A DNA stretch of 64,000 nucleotides from FEN-1073 sp963780865 (lineage in GTDB: Bacteria > Chloroflexota > Anaerolineae > Anaerolineales > RBG-16-64-43), in the NCBI GenBank assembly GCA_963780865.1, contig CAWADT010000016.1, forward strand, positions 62,001-126,000. The letters are read 5' to 3'. Both the position numbers and the translations under genes were made by a program. The notes beneath the pieces were generated by a model. That model worked only from the letters and a program-made list of their open reading frames with translations. It had not been told where the DNA came from and did no database searches. Of this stretch, positions 43,215 through 51,618 are shown piece after piece (the stretch's first letter is position 1; each line of letters opens with the position of its first letter).

Positions 43215-44702
43215 ATGGCGCAACCGCTTTCAGCATTGGAAAGCTTGATCCCCGCGCCCGTCTCCGCAACGGCGACGGACGGCGCATTCCCGCTCGCCTC
43301 CGGCACCAAAATTCTGGTGGAACCCGGGACCGTCGAAATGATGGCCGTCGGGCGATATCTTGCGGATAGGTTGAAACCGGCAACCGGGTACCCGCTGCCC
43401 GTGTCGCCGTCCGGTGACGTTTCGACAAAGGCGAATATTCTCCTCACGACAACCGGCGCGGATCTGCCATCGGGCGAAGAAGCGTATTCCTTAACCGTCA
43501 CGCCGGATTTCGTTGTGCTCGCGTCGCGCCATCCGGCCGGTCTCTTCCGAGGATTGCAGACCTTCCGGCAATTGTTGCCACCGCAGATCGAGAGCTTCAC
43601 TCTTCAGCCCGGTCCATGGTCGATCCCCGCCTGCGTCCTGCGGGACTCCCCCCGTTTTGAGTGGCGCGGAATGATGCTGGACGTTGCGCGGCATTTCTTC
43701 CCGCCCGGCGAGGTGAAACGCCTGATCGAGCAACTCGCCTACTATAAGATGAACCGTCTTCATCTGCATCTTACCGACGACCAAGGATGGCGTTTGGCGA
43801 TCCAATCCTGGCCGAAATTGGCCGTCCTGGGCGGAAGTACCGCCGTCGGCGGAGGTCCCGGGGGGTATTACACGCAGGAAGAATATAGGGAATTGATAAC
43901 CTTCGCTCAAGGCCGGTATATCACCATCGTTCCGGAAATCGATACGCCGGGGCATATTCATGCGGCCTTGGCCTCCTATGCGGAACTGAACAGCGCCGGG
44001 ATTGAACCCGCCCCGTATACCGGGATAGAGGTGGGCTTCAGCGCGCTGCGCGTACGGAAGGAGAATACCTACGCCTTCCTGGCCGACGTCATTCGGGAGG
44101 TGGCGGCGCTCACTCCGGCGCCTTACCTCCATGTGGGAGGCGACGAAACCCCCAGTGTGAACGCGGAAGACTACGCCGAGTTCATTCAAAAAATTCAGGC
44201 CATCGTCGAATCGGAAGGAAAACGGATGGTGGGATGGGAGGAAATCGCCCAGGGCAGACTTCGGCCTTCATCGATCGCACAAGTGTGGAAGGGCAATTTC
44301 GCAAGGCAAGCCGTCGAACAGGGGGTGAAGGTGATCCTCTCGCCGGCAACCAAGACTTACCTGGATATGAAATACGATCCTTCCACGCCGATAGGATTAA
44401 CCTGGGCGGGATATGTCGATCTTCAGGACGCGTATCAATGGGATCCCGCGTCGCAATCGGAAGGCGTCTCTGAAGAAAACATCCTGGGGGTGGAAGCGGC
44501 GTTGTGGACCGAAACTATTCGGACCATGGCGGACATCGAGGCCATGACGTTTCCTCGCCTTCCCGGTCACGCCGAGATCGGCTGGTCCCCCCAAGCCGGG
44601 AGAGACTGGGAGACGTATCGCATCCGCCTGGGGGCGCACGGACCCAGGCTTACGCTTATGGGTGTCAACTTTTTCCGATCGCCGTTGGTTTCCTGGCAGT
44701 AA
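43215..44702 (+). CDS. Beta-N-acetylhexosaminidase, GH20, apparently cytoplasmic
   Basis: 495 residues. An N-terminal GH20b-like domain (about 1-140) precedes the catalytic barrel (from about 150; FEWRGMMLDVARHFF, MNRLHLHLTDDQGWR). The substrate-assisted catalytic pair is Asp310-Glu311 in HVGGDETP. The enzyme releases terminal GlcNAc/GalNAc. No signal peptide or lipobox is present, unlike most GH20 enzymes. It therefore probably acts in the cytoplasm on oligosaccharides brought in by the ABC importer upstream. It is 42 bases from the SIS gene, with AAAGGAAA before the ATG, and looks like the last gene of the locus. Confidence 0.94.
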   Translation: MAQPLSALESLIPAPVSATATDGAFPLASGTKILVEPGTVEMMAVGRYLADRLKPATGYPLPVSPSGDVSTKANILLTTTGADLPSGEEAYSLTVTPDFVVLASRHPAGLFRGLQTFRQLLPPQIESFTLQPGPWSIPACVLRDSPRFEWRGMMLDVARHFFPPGEVKRLIEQLAYYKMNRLHLHLTDDQGWRLAIQSWPKLAVLGGSTAVGGGPGGYYTQEEYRELITFAQGRYITIVPEIDTPGHIHAALASYAELNSAGIEPAPYTGIEVGFSALRVRKENTYAFLADVIREVAALTPAPYLHVGGDETPSVNAEDYAEFIQKIQAIVESEGKRMVGWEEIAQGRLRPSSIAQVWKGNFARQAVEQGVKVILSPATKTYLDMKYDPSTPIGLTWAGYVDLQDAYQWDPASQSEGVSEENILGVEAALWTETIRTMADIEAMTFPRLPGHAEIGWSPQAGRDWETYRIRLGAHGPRLTLMGVNFFRSPLVSWQ

Positions 44703-45385
44703 GCCCATCGATTTAAACCGAAAGGCTCAAATGTGCCGGTCCTTACCGCGCATCAGGAGTTGGTCCGTACCGAGTTGGGTAGCCCGGACGCGCGCCGCTC
44801 CATCGAAGAAAGGGTGGAAGGAATTGTTTGACTATCTGGGTTGCCCTAATCGGCCCTCACGGCAGTTTCTTCCGCGAGGGGCAACCGATCTCCTTGTGAA
44901 TGAGCGGATGCTCGTGAGCGGTTGGCCGGGGAAAGTGCAGGTAATCGCCAGGTGACTTTCGACGTTCCACCGGGCTCATCGCCATGGCCGACCCGACTTC
45001 GGCGGTAGCCACCGGGCGCATTAACCGGGTTTCAAAAGCTTCCAGAAAGCCTTGGGATGCGCGAGATCCATACACAGATTGCCTGACGATGGATCTATGC
45101 CCTCGCGGGCGGTGTGGTTCACACCTCATTTGGGTTTGCCATGGCGGGAGTGTTTCCATTGCTTTATAATAGCGGGGTCTGTGGAGCCGGAATTACGGGG
45201 TAAAAGCGCTTTTTCCGCCCGACCTTGTTTTCCCGATCGTCATGTATACTGTATCTCAGGGGGCGGCGTTGAAGGGACCTTTTAATAAATTTAACGATGG
45301 GAACCAGCAACCGGGTGGAGCGACAGGCTCATCCTCGATGCGCCTTTTGGGCCGCCTTAGTTGCCGGCAATCTGGGTAAAGGAGC
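44703..45385. other. Gene-free stretch
   Basis: No reading frame here has a credible start and protein-like composition. A frame reading LFDYLGCPNRPSRQFLPRG around 44824 is open for about 45 codons and could be a gene fragment, but I do not recognise it. No clear terminator for the GH20 gene is visible. Confidence 0.5.
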
Positions 45386-45747
45386 TTGCCTTTCTCCAAG
45401 CTCCTTCTTGGCATAATCTGCGGGATCGTGTTTGCGGGCATTTCCATCGCGACGATGATTCCCCTCCCGATGGCGGATTATAAATCCGCCGTGGCGGGCG
45501 CGTTTGTCAACCGCTTTGCCACCGGTTTTGCGATTGGAGCAACCAATCTCCGACGGCGGGGTGGGCTGACGGGCTGATCTTCGAGGCGCTGCTCAGCCTG
45601 CCGGACGCCATCATCACCAAGCCGTGGTTCCCCATTCTGACCCTCGTCGCGATTGGCGGCATCCTGATTGGTTTTATTGTCGGCGCACGGGGGAATGTTC
45701 AACACAAGACGCGGCCCAACCCGGAACGCAATCAGCCCCTCGGGTGA
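45386..45747 (+). pseudogene. Small four-helix membrane protein, frameshifted
   Basis: The first frame reads FSKLLLGIICGIVFAGISIA, then MIPLPMADYKSAVAGAFVNR, FATGFAIGATNL. It then turns into LRRRGGLTG-stop. The second frame continues it: PTAGWADGLIFEALLSLPDA, then IITKPWFPILTLVAIGGILI. One missing C at 45550-45551 (CTC CGA for CTC CCG) explains the break. Together they make a protein of about 120 residues with several hydrophobic helices, of a conserved unknown type. The start is also unclear (TTG at 45386 right after AAAGGAG; a TAA lies just before in frame). Either a decayed gene or a sequence error. Confidence 0.55.
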
Positions 45748-45788
45748 TGGATCCGGCCGTACTACAAGAATTTTCATGGAGGAAATAG

Positions 45789-46310
45789 ATGAGTGAAGAT
45801 AAACCGATGGAAAACGAAGGCTTGCCCAAAAGCAAAGAGGAACTACTTTCCCGGATCAATCGGGATTGGTCGGCGCTTCTGGAAGCGGTTGAAAAACTCA
45901 GCCACGATCAAATGATCAAGGCCGGTCCGGGCGGCTGGTCTCCCAAGGACATCTTGGCCCACATTTCCTTTTGGGAAAGATATCTCCTATTCCATCATTT
46001 GCAGGGAAAGCCTTCCCACGAAGTCCTGCGGGTGGACAAGGGGATCCTGGAGCAGTTCGACGAAAACCAGATCAATGCCCTCTTCTACGAGCGTAGCCGG
46101 AACAACTCGGTTTCCTATACTCTGGAAGATTTGCATCAGACGCACGCCGAGTTGCTGGCCGGGCTGGAATTGGTCGGGTTCGACGTGTTGGAAAAACCCG
46201 GCGTATACGACGACCGCACCAAACTACCGCTGATCAATTCGGTTATCTCCAACACTTGCGATCATTACCGGGAACATTTGCAGACAATCCAGACAATTGC
46301 CGGAAATTAA
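45789..46310 (+). CDS. DinB/DfsB-like four-helix protein
   Basis: A 173-residue protein with the pattern of the DinB superfamily, ClbS/DfsB branch: KEELLSRINRDWSALLEAVE, then GGWSPKDILAHISFWE with the conserved His, and a final helix NTCDHYREHLQTIQ with the second and third His. These three histidines usually bind a metal. Family members include thiol transferases and the colibactin self-protection protein ClbS; the role here is unknown. GGAGG is seven bases before the ATG. Confidence 0.82.
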   Translation: MSEDKPMENEGLPKSKEELLSRINRDWSALLEAVEKLSHDQMIKAGPGGWSPKDILAHISFWERYLLFHHLQGKPSHEVLRVDKGILEQFDENQINALFYERSRNNSVSYTLEDLHQTHAELLAGLELVGFDVLEKPGVYDDRTKLPLINSVISNTCDHYREHLQTIQTIAGN

Positions 46311-46480
46311 ATTTATTGATGCCTATGCGCCCAGCGGGCGGGAAGCCAGGTAACGCCGCTGTTCCCGGCTTCTTCAGCCGGCAATGGACTACCGCGCGTC
46401 AAGCCGCGCGTTATCAAGGAACGTAACCCCCAAGAATATACGCAACAAACCCCGCATTCTACATAAACTCAAGATGAAGA

Positions 46481-46575
46481 ATGCGGGGCAAGCCCCGCAT
46501 TCTTCGATTAATATAGAGGAATGCGGGGCAAGCCCCGCACTCTTCGATTAATATAGAGGAGTGCGGGGCAAGCTG
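46481..46575. repeat. 40-bp tandem hairpin repeat, 2.5 copies
   Basis: Units begin at 46481, 46521 and 46561. Each carries TGCGGGG-CAAG-CCCCGCA-like arms (GCGGGGCAAGCCCCGC) followed by CTTCGATTAATATAGAGGA. A diverged half-copy (CCCCGCATTCT) lies at about 46450. The rest of the gap to ald contains nothing I can support. Confidence 0.85.
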
Positions 46576-46758
46576 CGGGTATTCATCATCCCGCGAGAGC
46601 GGGATAAAAATCGGACGACCCCCAATTCGGGAAAATCCCTTCCGAAAATCGAAATCGACCCGAAGGGTCCTCCCTGCGGCCGCGTCGCCGGCGGGAGAAG
46701 GCCGGATTCGTGCTGCCCGGTGAGTTCACCGTCGTCGACCGAATAGAATCGGCGCGGT

Positions 46759-47871
46759 TCACAGCAGTTCGGCAATCGGCGTATACGGGATTCCCCATGC
46801 GTCCGCCACCCCTTGGAAGGTGACTTTGCCTTTGACCACGTTGGCGCCCAGCCGGATCTCCGGATTCCCCCGCATCGCGTCGGCCCAACCCTTGTTGGCA
46901 ATTTCCACCGCGTAGGGCAGCGTGGCGTTGGTCAAGGCGAGGGTGGACGTTTTGGGCACGCCGCCCGGCATATTGGCCACGCAATAATGCACCACGCCGT
47001 CGACGATATAGGTCGGATGGGAGTGGGTGGTCGGCCGGGAGGTCTCAAAACATCCGCCCTGGTCGATGGCCACGTCAACCAGCACCGCCCCCCGCTTCAT
47101 CGTCCGGAGCATATCGCGCGCCACCACCTTGGGCGCCTTGGCCCCGGGAATGAGAACCGCGCCCACCACGACGTCCGCCCGGGTGATCAGATCGCGGATG
47201 GTGGCCGGGTTGGACATCAGTAGAAAACAATTGCTCGGCATGACGTCGCTCAAATATCGCAGACGGTCAAGATTTTTATCCAGCACATAAACTTTTGCGC
47301 CCAGCCCGCAGGCCATTTTCGCGGCGTTGATCCCCACCACGCCGCCCCCGATGATCAGGACCAGCCCCGGGTCGACCCCCGGCACTCCACCCAGCAGGAT
47401 GCCGTCGCCGCCCTCGGCCATCTCCAGATACTTGGCCCCCTGCTGGATCGCCATCCGGCCGGCCACTTCGCTCATCGGCGTCAGGAGCGGCAGGGTTCCA
47501 TCCGCTTTCTGGATGGTTTCATACGCGATGTAAACGGCGCCGGTCCGGATTAATTCCAGGGTTAAGGATTCGGCGGCCGCAAGGTGCAGATAAGTGAAGA
47601 CGATCTGTTCCTTCCGGATCAGCCCGTATTCGGGCGGCAGCGGCTCTTTTACGTGCATCACCATGTCCGCCCGGGCAAAGATTTCCGCGGGGAGCGCGAC
47701 GATCTCCGCCCCGTGATCGGTATAAGCGGAATCCGGGAAACCGCTCCCAATCCCGGCGGACGCCTCCACCAGGATGGTATGCCCGTTCTGCTTCATCACC
47801 TCGACGCCGGCCGGGGTCATCGCCACCCGGTTTTCTTCCGGTTTAATTTCCTTCAATATTCCAATGATCAT
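46759..47871 (-). CDS. ald: Alanine dehydrogenase
   Basis: A 370-residue NAD-dependent enzyme that interconverts alanine with pyruvate and ammonia; many homologues also use glycine/glyoxylate. The N-terminus MIIGILKEIKPEENRVAMTP is canonical. HVKEPLPPEYGLI holds the pyruvate-binding region and VLIIGGGVVGINAAKMACGL the NAD-binding Rossmann loop. VDVAIDQGGCFETSRPTTHS and CVANMPGGVPKTST complete the family motifs. GGAG lies eight bases before the ATG at 47871; the frame is open farther upstream but over non-protein-like sequence that may be a structured leader. Confidence 0.96.
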   Translation of the reverse strand: MIIGILKEIKPEENRVAMTPAGVEVMKQNGHTILVEASAGIGSGFPDSAYTDHGAEIVALPAEIFARADMVMHVKEPLPPEYGLIRKEQIVFTYLHLAAAESLTLELIRTGAVYIAYETIQKADGTLPLLTPMSEVAGRMAIQQGAKYLEMAEGGDGILLGGVPGVDPGLVLIIGGGVVGINAAKMACGLGAKVYVLDKNLDRLRYLSDVMPSNCFLLMSNPATIRDLITRADVVVGAVLIPGAKAPKVVARDMLRTMKRGAVLVDVAIDQGGCFETSRPTTHSHPTYIVDGVVHYCVANMPGGVPKTSTLALTNATLPYAVEIANKGWADAMRGNPEIRLGANVVKGKVTFQGVADAWGIPYTPIAELL

Positions 47872-48182
47872 ATCGTCTCTCCTGGTAGGGTCCGGTTGCT
47901 CAGAATCCGCGGGATATCTTCTTCCCGCGCGTGATGGAATTCGGAATTCTTGCGCCTCCGCGTTGCGGTTGCCCATTCCTCCCGGGCCCGCAATCGAAGG
48001 GAATATCGTTTCTCCTCGAACTCCCACGGATTGGCGGGAGGCGTACTCCGAAATCGATGAAAGCCAAGGCGCCTCCGACGGCATCGGAATTCGACCGGGA
48101 TGGAAAATCCGGTAGATCCCTGGCGGGCGAGGGGAGCCTGGTCTTCTCCGCGGCTGCGTGGAACATAGCGGGCAACATGATA

Positions 48183-48250
48183 TTTGCCTGAGAGGGGAAA
48201 TCCATGGAGAGGAAACAACGGCATTCGCACATTGGATGCGGCACTCCCGG
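48183..48250 (-). ncRNA. Possible glycine-riboswitch-like aptamer upstream of ald
   Basis: On the minus strand the sequence runs GGGAG, TGCCGCATCC...TGCG, AATGCCGTTG, and then CTCTCAGGCAAA. The last 12-mer is the most conserved part of glycine riboswitches; GGGAG can pair with CTCTC as P1. The GCCGAAGG element is only partly matched (GCCGTTGT). It lies about 320 bases before ald, room for a second aptamer and expression platform that I could not identify. Confidence 0.35.
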
Positions 48251-48612
48251 GAGAGGATGCGGGCCGGAGTTCATAACCAATGTCCGACGCCTAATGTGTT
48301 CACGTCCGATTTCACCGGCGTCGATGCCGATCGCAAAATCTTCGACTTCATTGTATCGCTTTTAGCGTAAAAGGGAGAAGGCATGGAATTCCCAATGGAT
48401 TGCCGGAAATATCCAACTCCATGCAGGTGAAAAAGATGAACAGGAACACGGAGTGCATGGAAAAGCGCCGGAGGAAACGGATAGTAAACTTCGGGTTTTT
48501 TCCTCTCGGCCGCCGCGGGGGTCGGATGCCGCCAAGCTAAGAGCGGAGAGGCGTGTTACAATCGGGGAAGGGTTTTTTTCTCGGAGTTCCTTTCCACAAG
48601 GGAGGTGTTCTC

Positions 48613-50322
48613 ATGCGCAGAAAATTTGACGATCACAAAGGGCTGGCCGGTAATGCCGTCGCGGGGACCCATGTTTTATTCTTCGGCCTCGATCTCTCGC
48701 CATCCGCGCGGCCGGGCTTTCGCGGCTTCGCCTTCCAGCGTACCGATCACACCGAGGGGGATACCGTCTGGCTGCGGGGGATGAAAACTTTTGAAAAGAC
48801 CCAGCCGCATCCCGCCTCGAGCGAGACATTCTCCACCCGGGAGCAGCCGGTGCAATCATTCCAATGGGCCGATTACAGCGTAAAACCGGATCATGCCTAC
48901 ACCTTTAAAATTCTGGCGCTGTACGGCGACCCGGCCCATCTCACCCCGAAGCATGAGGCGAAGGTCGATGTGAAAACCGAAGTGGAAACCGGGCCCGTTC
49001 ATTCGGCCTTCTTCAACCGCGGCTCGGTGGCCACCCAGGAATACGCCCACCGATTTCAAAACAAGCCGCCCAGCGTGGCCGGTCCGGCCGCGTACGAATG
49101 GCTTTCCCGCGGTTTGCTGGAGGCGCTCGTGGCGTTCCTCAACCGCGCCGGACCGGGGGCATCGATCCACGGCGCGGTGTACGAATTCCAATGGCCGTCC
49201 GCGCTCGCGGCGATCCAGAAAGTCAGCCGGGGCGGAGCCCAGGTAAAGATACTATTTGATGATATCGGATCCGACGGCAAGGGAAATGCCGGCGGGCCGT
49301 GGAAGAAAAACCGCGCGGCGATCGCCAAAGCCGGGATCAAATCTCTTTGCAAAGGCATTACCAACGGCAAGATCATGCACAACAAGTTTTTCATCTTCAG
49401 CCAGAACGGCGAACCAAAAGCGGTCTGGACCGGTTCCACCAACCTGACCGAGAACGGGATTTTCGGCCATTCCAACGTCGGGCACATCGTCGAGGATCCC
49501 GCGATTGCGCGGGCTTTCATGGACTATTGGCAGCGCCTGGATCAGGATCCGAAAGTGGACGAAGCCTACCGCGGGGCCAACGTAGCCAGCACGCCGGCTC
49601 CCCCCGACCCCTGGAGCTCCCTGACCAGCGCGGTATTCTCGCCCCGCCGGACGGATCTCGACGCGCTCGACTGGTTTGCCGCGCTGGCGGGAGGCGCACA
49701 GCAAAGCCTCTTCATGACCTTCCCGTTCGGCATCCAGGAAAAGTTCAAGCAGGTCTACCGCAAAGACGACTCGATTCTGCGGATGGCGCTCCTGGACCAA
49801 GCCTTCGCCAGCCCGAGGACCCAGAAACAGGACGAAAAGGATTTGCTGGAGATCCGCAAACGGCCGAATGTGGTGCTGGCCATTGGCAACCGCATCGTCA
49901 CCAACGCCTTCGACCGCTGGCTGGCGGAGCTCTCGAAAATAGTCCCCACCGTCAACGTCCCCTGGGTGCACACCAAATACATGCTGGTCGACCCGCTCGG
50001 CCCCGCGCCGACCGTGGTGACGGGCAGCGCCAACTTCAGCGTGGCCAGCACAGAAACCAACGACGAAAACATGCTCGTGATCCGCGGCGATAAGCGCATC
50101 GCCGATATCTACTTCGGCGAGTTTCTCCGGCTCTACAGCCATTACGCCTTCCGCGAAGCGGTGAAAAACTACCTGGACAAGAAGAAAAAAGGAACGCCCG
50201 ACGACTGGAAACCGCAGTACCTGATCGACGACGACCGTTGGATGGCACCCTATTTCGATCCGGCGGATTCCAGCGCTCGCTACCTGCGGAGAGTCTATTT
50301 CTCGGGCCCGATGGCTGCGTAG
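48613..50322 (+). CDS. Phospholipase-D-like (HKD) protein
   Basis: A 569-residue cytoplasmic protein with two PLD-like motifs. The first is His256-Asn-Lys (HNKFFIFS) followed by WTGSTNLTENG. The second is His453-Thr-Lys (HTKYMLVD) followed by TGSANFSVAS. The first motif has Ser where the Asp of HxKxxxxD is usual; the second is complete. About 200 N-terminal residues form a fibronectin-like or other beta-rich region (QSFQWADYSVKPDHAYTFKI). PLD enzymes act on phosphodiesters of lipids or nucleic acids. Start ATG 48613 has GGGAGG seven bases upstream; an extension to 48553 is rejected. It is monocistronic. Confidence 0.88.
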   Translation: MRRKFDDHKGLAGNAVAGTHVLFFGLDLSPSARPGFRGFAFQRTDHTEGDTVWLRGMKTFEKTQPHPASSETFSTREQPVQSFQWADYSVKPDHAYTFKILALYGDPAHLTPKHEAKVDVKTEVETGPVHSAFFNRGSVATQEYAHRFQNKPPSVAGPAAYEWLSRGLLEALVAFLNRAGPGASIHGAVYEFQWPSALAAIQKVSRGGAQVKILFDDIGSDGKGNAGGPWKKNRAAIAKAGIKSLCKGITNGKIMHNKFFIFSQNGEPKAVWTGSTNLTENGIFGHSNVGHIVEDPAIARAFMDYWQRLDQDPKVDEAYRGANVASTPAPPDPWSSLTSAVFSPRRTDLDALDWFAALAGGAQQSLFMTFPFGIQEKFKQVYRKDDSILRMALLDQAFASPRTQKQDEKDLLEIRKRPNVVLAIGNRIVTNAFDRWLAELSKIVPTVNVPWVHTKYMLVDPLGPAPTVVTGSANFSVASTETNDENMLVIRGDKRIADIYFGEFLRLYSHYAFREAVKNYLDKKKKGTPDDWKPQYLIDDDRWMAPYFDPADSSARYLRRVYFSGPMAA

Positions 50323-50490
50323 ATAGATTAAAGGACTATAAGATCCGCGAGGAAAAATGCAATCTTTCGGAAGGGAATCGCGGATTCTCTACGATAGTCC
50401 GCAATTAATCGGGCCGGGAACTCATTTCACCGGAGGAACCGACAAAAACGACGACCCGCATCCAGTTGACACCGGGGTTACAATTAAATC

Positions 50491-50632
50491 ATAGAGCGGG
50501 CAGTCAGCACCCTCACAAGAACCCCTTTTCGTGGGTTTGGTTATGCGGCGTATTGTCGGGATAATTTAATCCCGCTTTTCCGGTAAACGGAAACGCCAAC
50601 CAGTGTGTGCGTCTGCCCGCTCCTCCTTTTTA
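50491..50632 (+). ncRNA. Unassigned structured RNA candidate
   Basis: A 10-bp perfect outer helix joins GAGCGGGCAG (50494-50503) to CTGCCCGCTC (50613-50622), followed by CTCCTTTTT. Inside, CACA (50514) can pair with TGTG (50604). The enclosed hairpins are AACCC/GGGTT (50520-50537), CGGGAT/ATCCCG (50557-50574) and TTCCG/CGGAA (50578-50592). The last two lie within GGTT-ATGC-GGCG / CGCC-AACC (50539-50550 with 50594-50601). A TTGACA (50466) and a TACAAT (50479) lie just upstream but are not ideally spaced. No ORF. I do not recognise the family; it may be a free RNA or a 5' leader of the next gene. Confidence 0.6.
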
Positions 50633-50689
50633 AGAGCCCGCCGAGATTAGCCGATTCTTCAAATCCCGCCTCATAGGTTTCGAATTCCC

Positions 50690-51463
50690 ATGCAAACCGA
50701 TTATCTTGAGAGAATTTCAATCAGTCTCCCTGGAACGGAAACCGGGTTTAATCAACGATTGGCCGATCTATTGGCGGCGCTCGGCCAGATGAATTCCTTT
50801 GGTTTTGAGGGAACAGCCTCGGACGCAAGGTACTATCCCCGCCTCGCTTTGGATCTTCAATCCACGCGTCGCGGCGTATATGCGGATTTTCTTCTTTCGA
50901 GCGGCGCGATCCATTCGGTCGGCGTGGAAAACTCGACGGGTATGCAGAAACGCAGCCCGCATTCGTACGTCCCGCTCGGGATCGACACCGTTTCCCGGCG
51001 GTTCGCGACGGATGGAATTCTCCTTAAAGGAATCGACCATTTGGGATTTAATTTGCCGTGGTTCGAAGCAGGCATCCATCCCCACATCCTCGATCTTCGG
51101 GAAAAGTTTTCCGCCCGGTGCCTCTATCACCTCTATCCTTCCGGCGAACCGTGGGATTTCATCCTCCCGGGAACGCCCGGCGAAATCGCCTCGCGCGAAG
51201 CCGTCGACTATGGAAAAGTCCGCCGACCCAAATTTGAGCTGGTGTCCTTCGATAAATCGTCGATGCCGCTTATCCAAATTGACATCGGAGTGAACCGGGG
51301 GTTCGAACGATTTGCGGAGCTGTTTCCGGAGTCCCTGGTCGATCCGGCGTTCCGAAACATCTGGATCTACCTGGAAAATCCGTATCCCGTCGATATCTGC
51401 CTGGTGATTAATGAATATTCCGAAGGCGATTGGAGCGGATTCTTCGAAGGGTGCAGGTTGTAA
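50690..51463 (+). CDS. Hypothetical protein, 257 residues
   Basis: A soluble, acidic, protein-like reading frame with mixed alpha/beta composition, rich in Phe, Asp and Gly. No signal peptide or membrane helix, and no motif I can name. Internal pieces such as FNQRLADLLAALGQMNSFGF and YLENPYPVDICLVINEYSEG look like a folded enzyme or binding domain. The start ATG 50690 has only a weak AGG upstream. The region between it and the PLD gene holds the structured RNA candidate, which may be its leader. Function unknown. Confidence 0.65.
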   Translation: MQTDYLERISISLPGTETGFNQRLADLLAALGQMNSFGFEGTASDARYYPRLALDLQSTRRGVYADFLLSSGAIHSVGVENSTGMQKRSPHSYVPLGIDTVSRRFATDGILLKGIDHLGFNLPWFEAGIHPHILDLREKFSARCLYHLYPSGEPWDFILPGTPGEIASREAVDYGKVRRPKFELVSFDKSSMPLIQIDIGVNRGFERFAELFPESLVDPAFRNIWIYLENPYPVDICLVINEYSEGDWSGFFEGCRL

Positions 51464-51618
51464 GGTCATTGCGATGGGAATGAATTAACCCGCCGATATC
51501 GTTTCCGCAAAAAGCGGCCCGATCGCAGCGCTTCTGCGCATATCATCTCCCTGGCCCTCTGATACAATCGGATGAGACATCCTGCTCGATTTCCCGCATT
51601 CGTTCAGGAGATCCGGCA

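Noticed and set aside
44770..45170. Short plus-strand frames after GH20
   Set aside because: No SD, no family pattern and different frames overlap; treated as non-coding.
48180..48200. TPP riboswitch suggested by plus-strand TGCCTGAGAGG
   Set aside because: The partner elements of the TPP aptamer (ACCTGATC...) are absent; the minus-strand reading as a glycine-type motif fits better.
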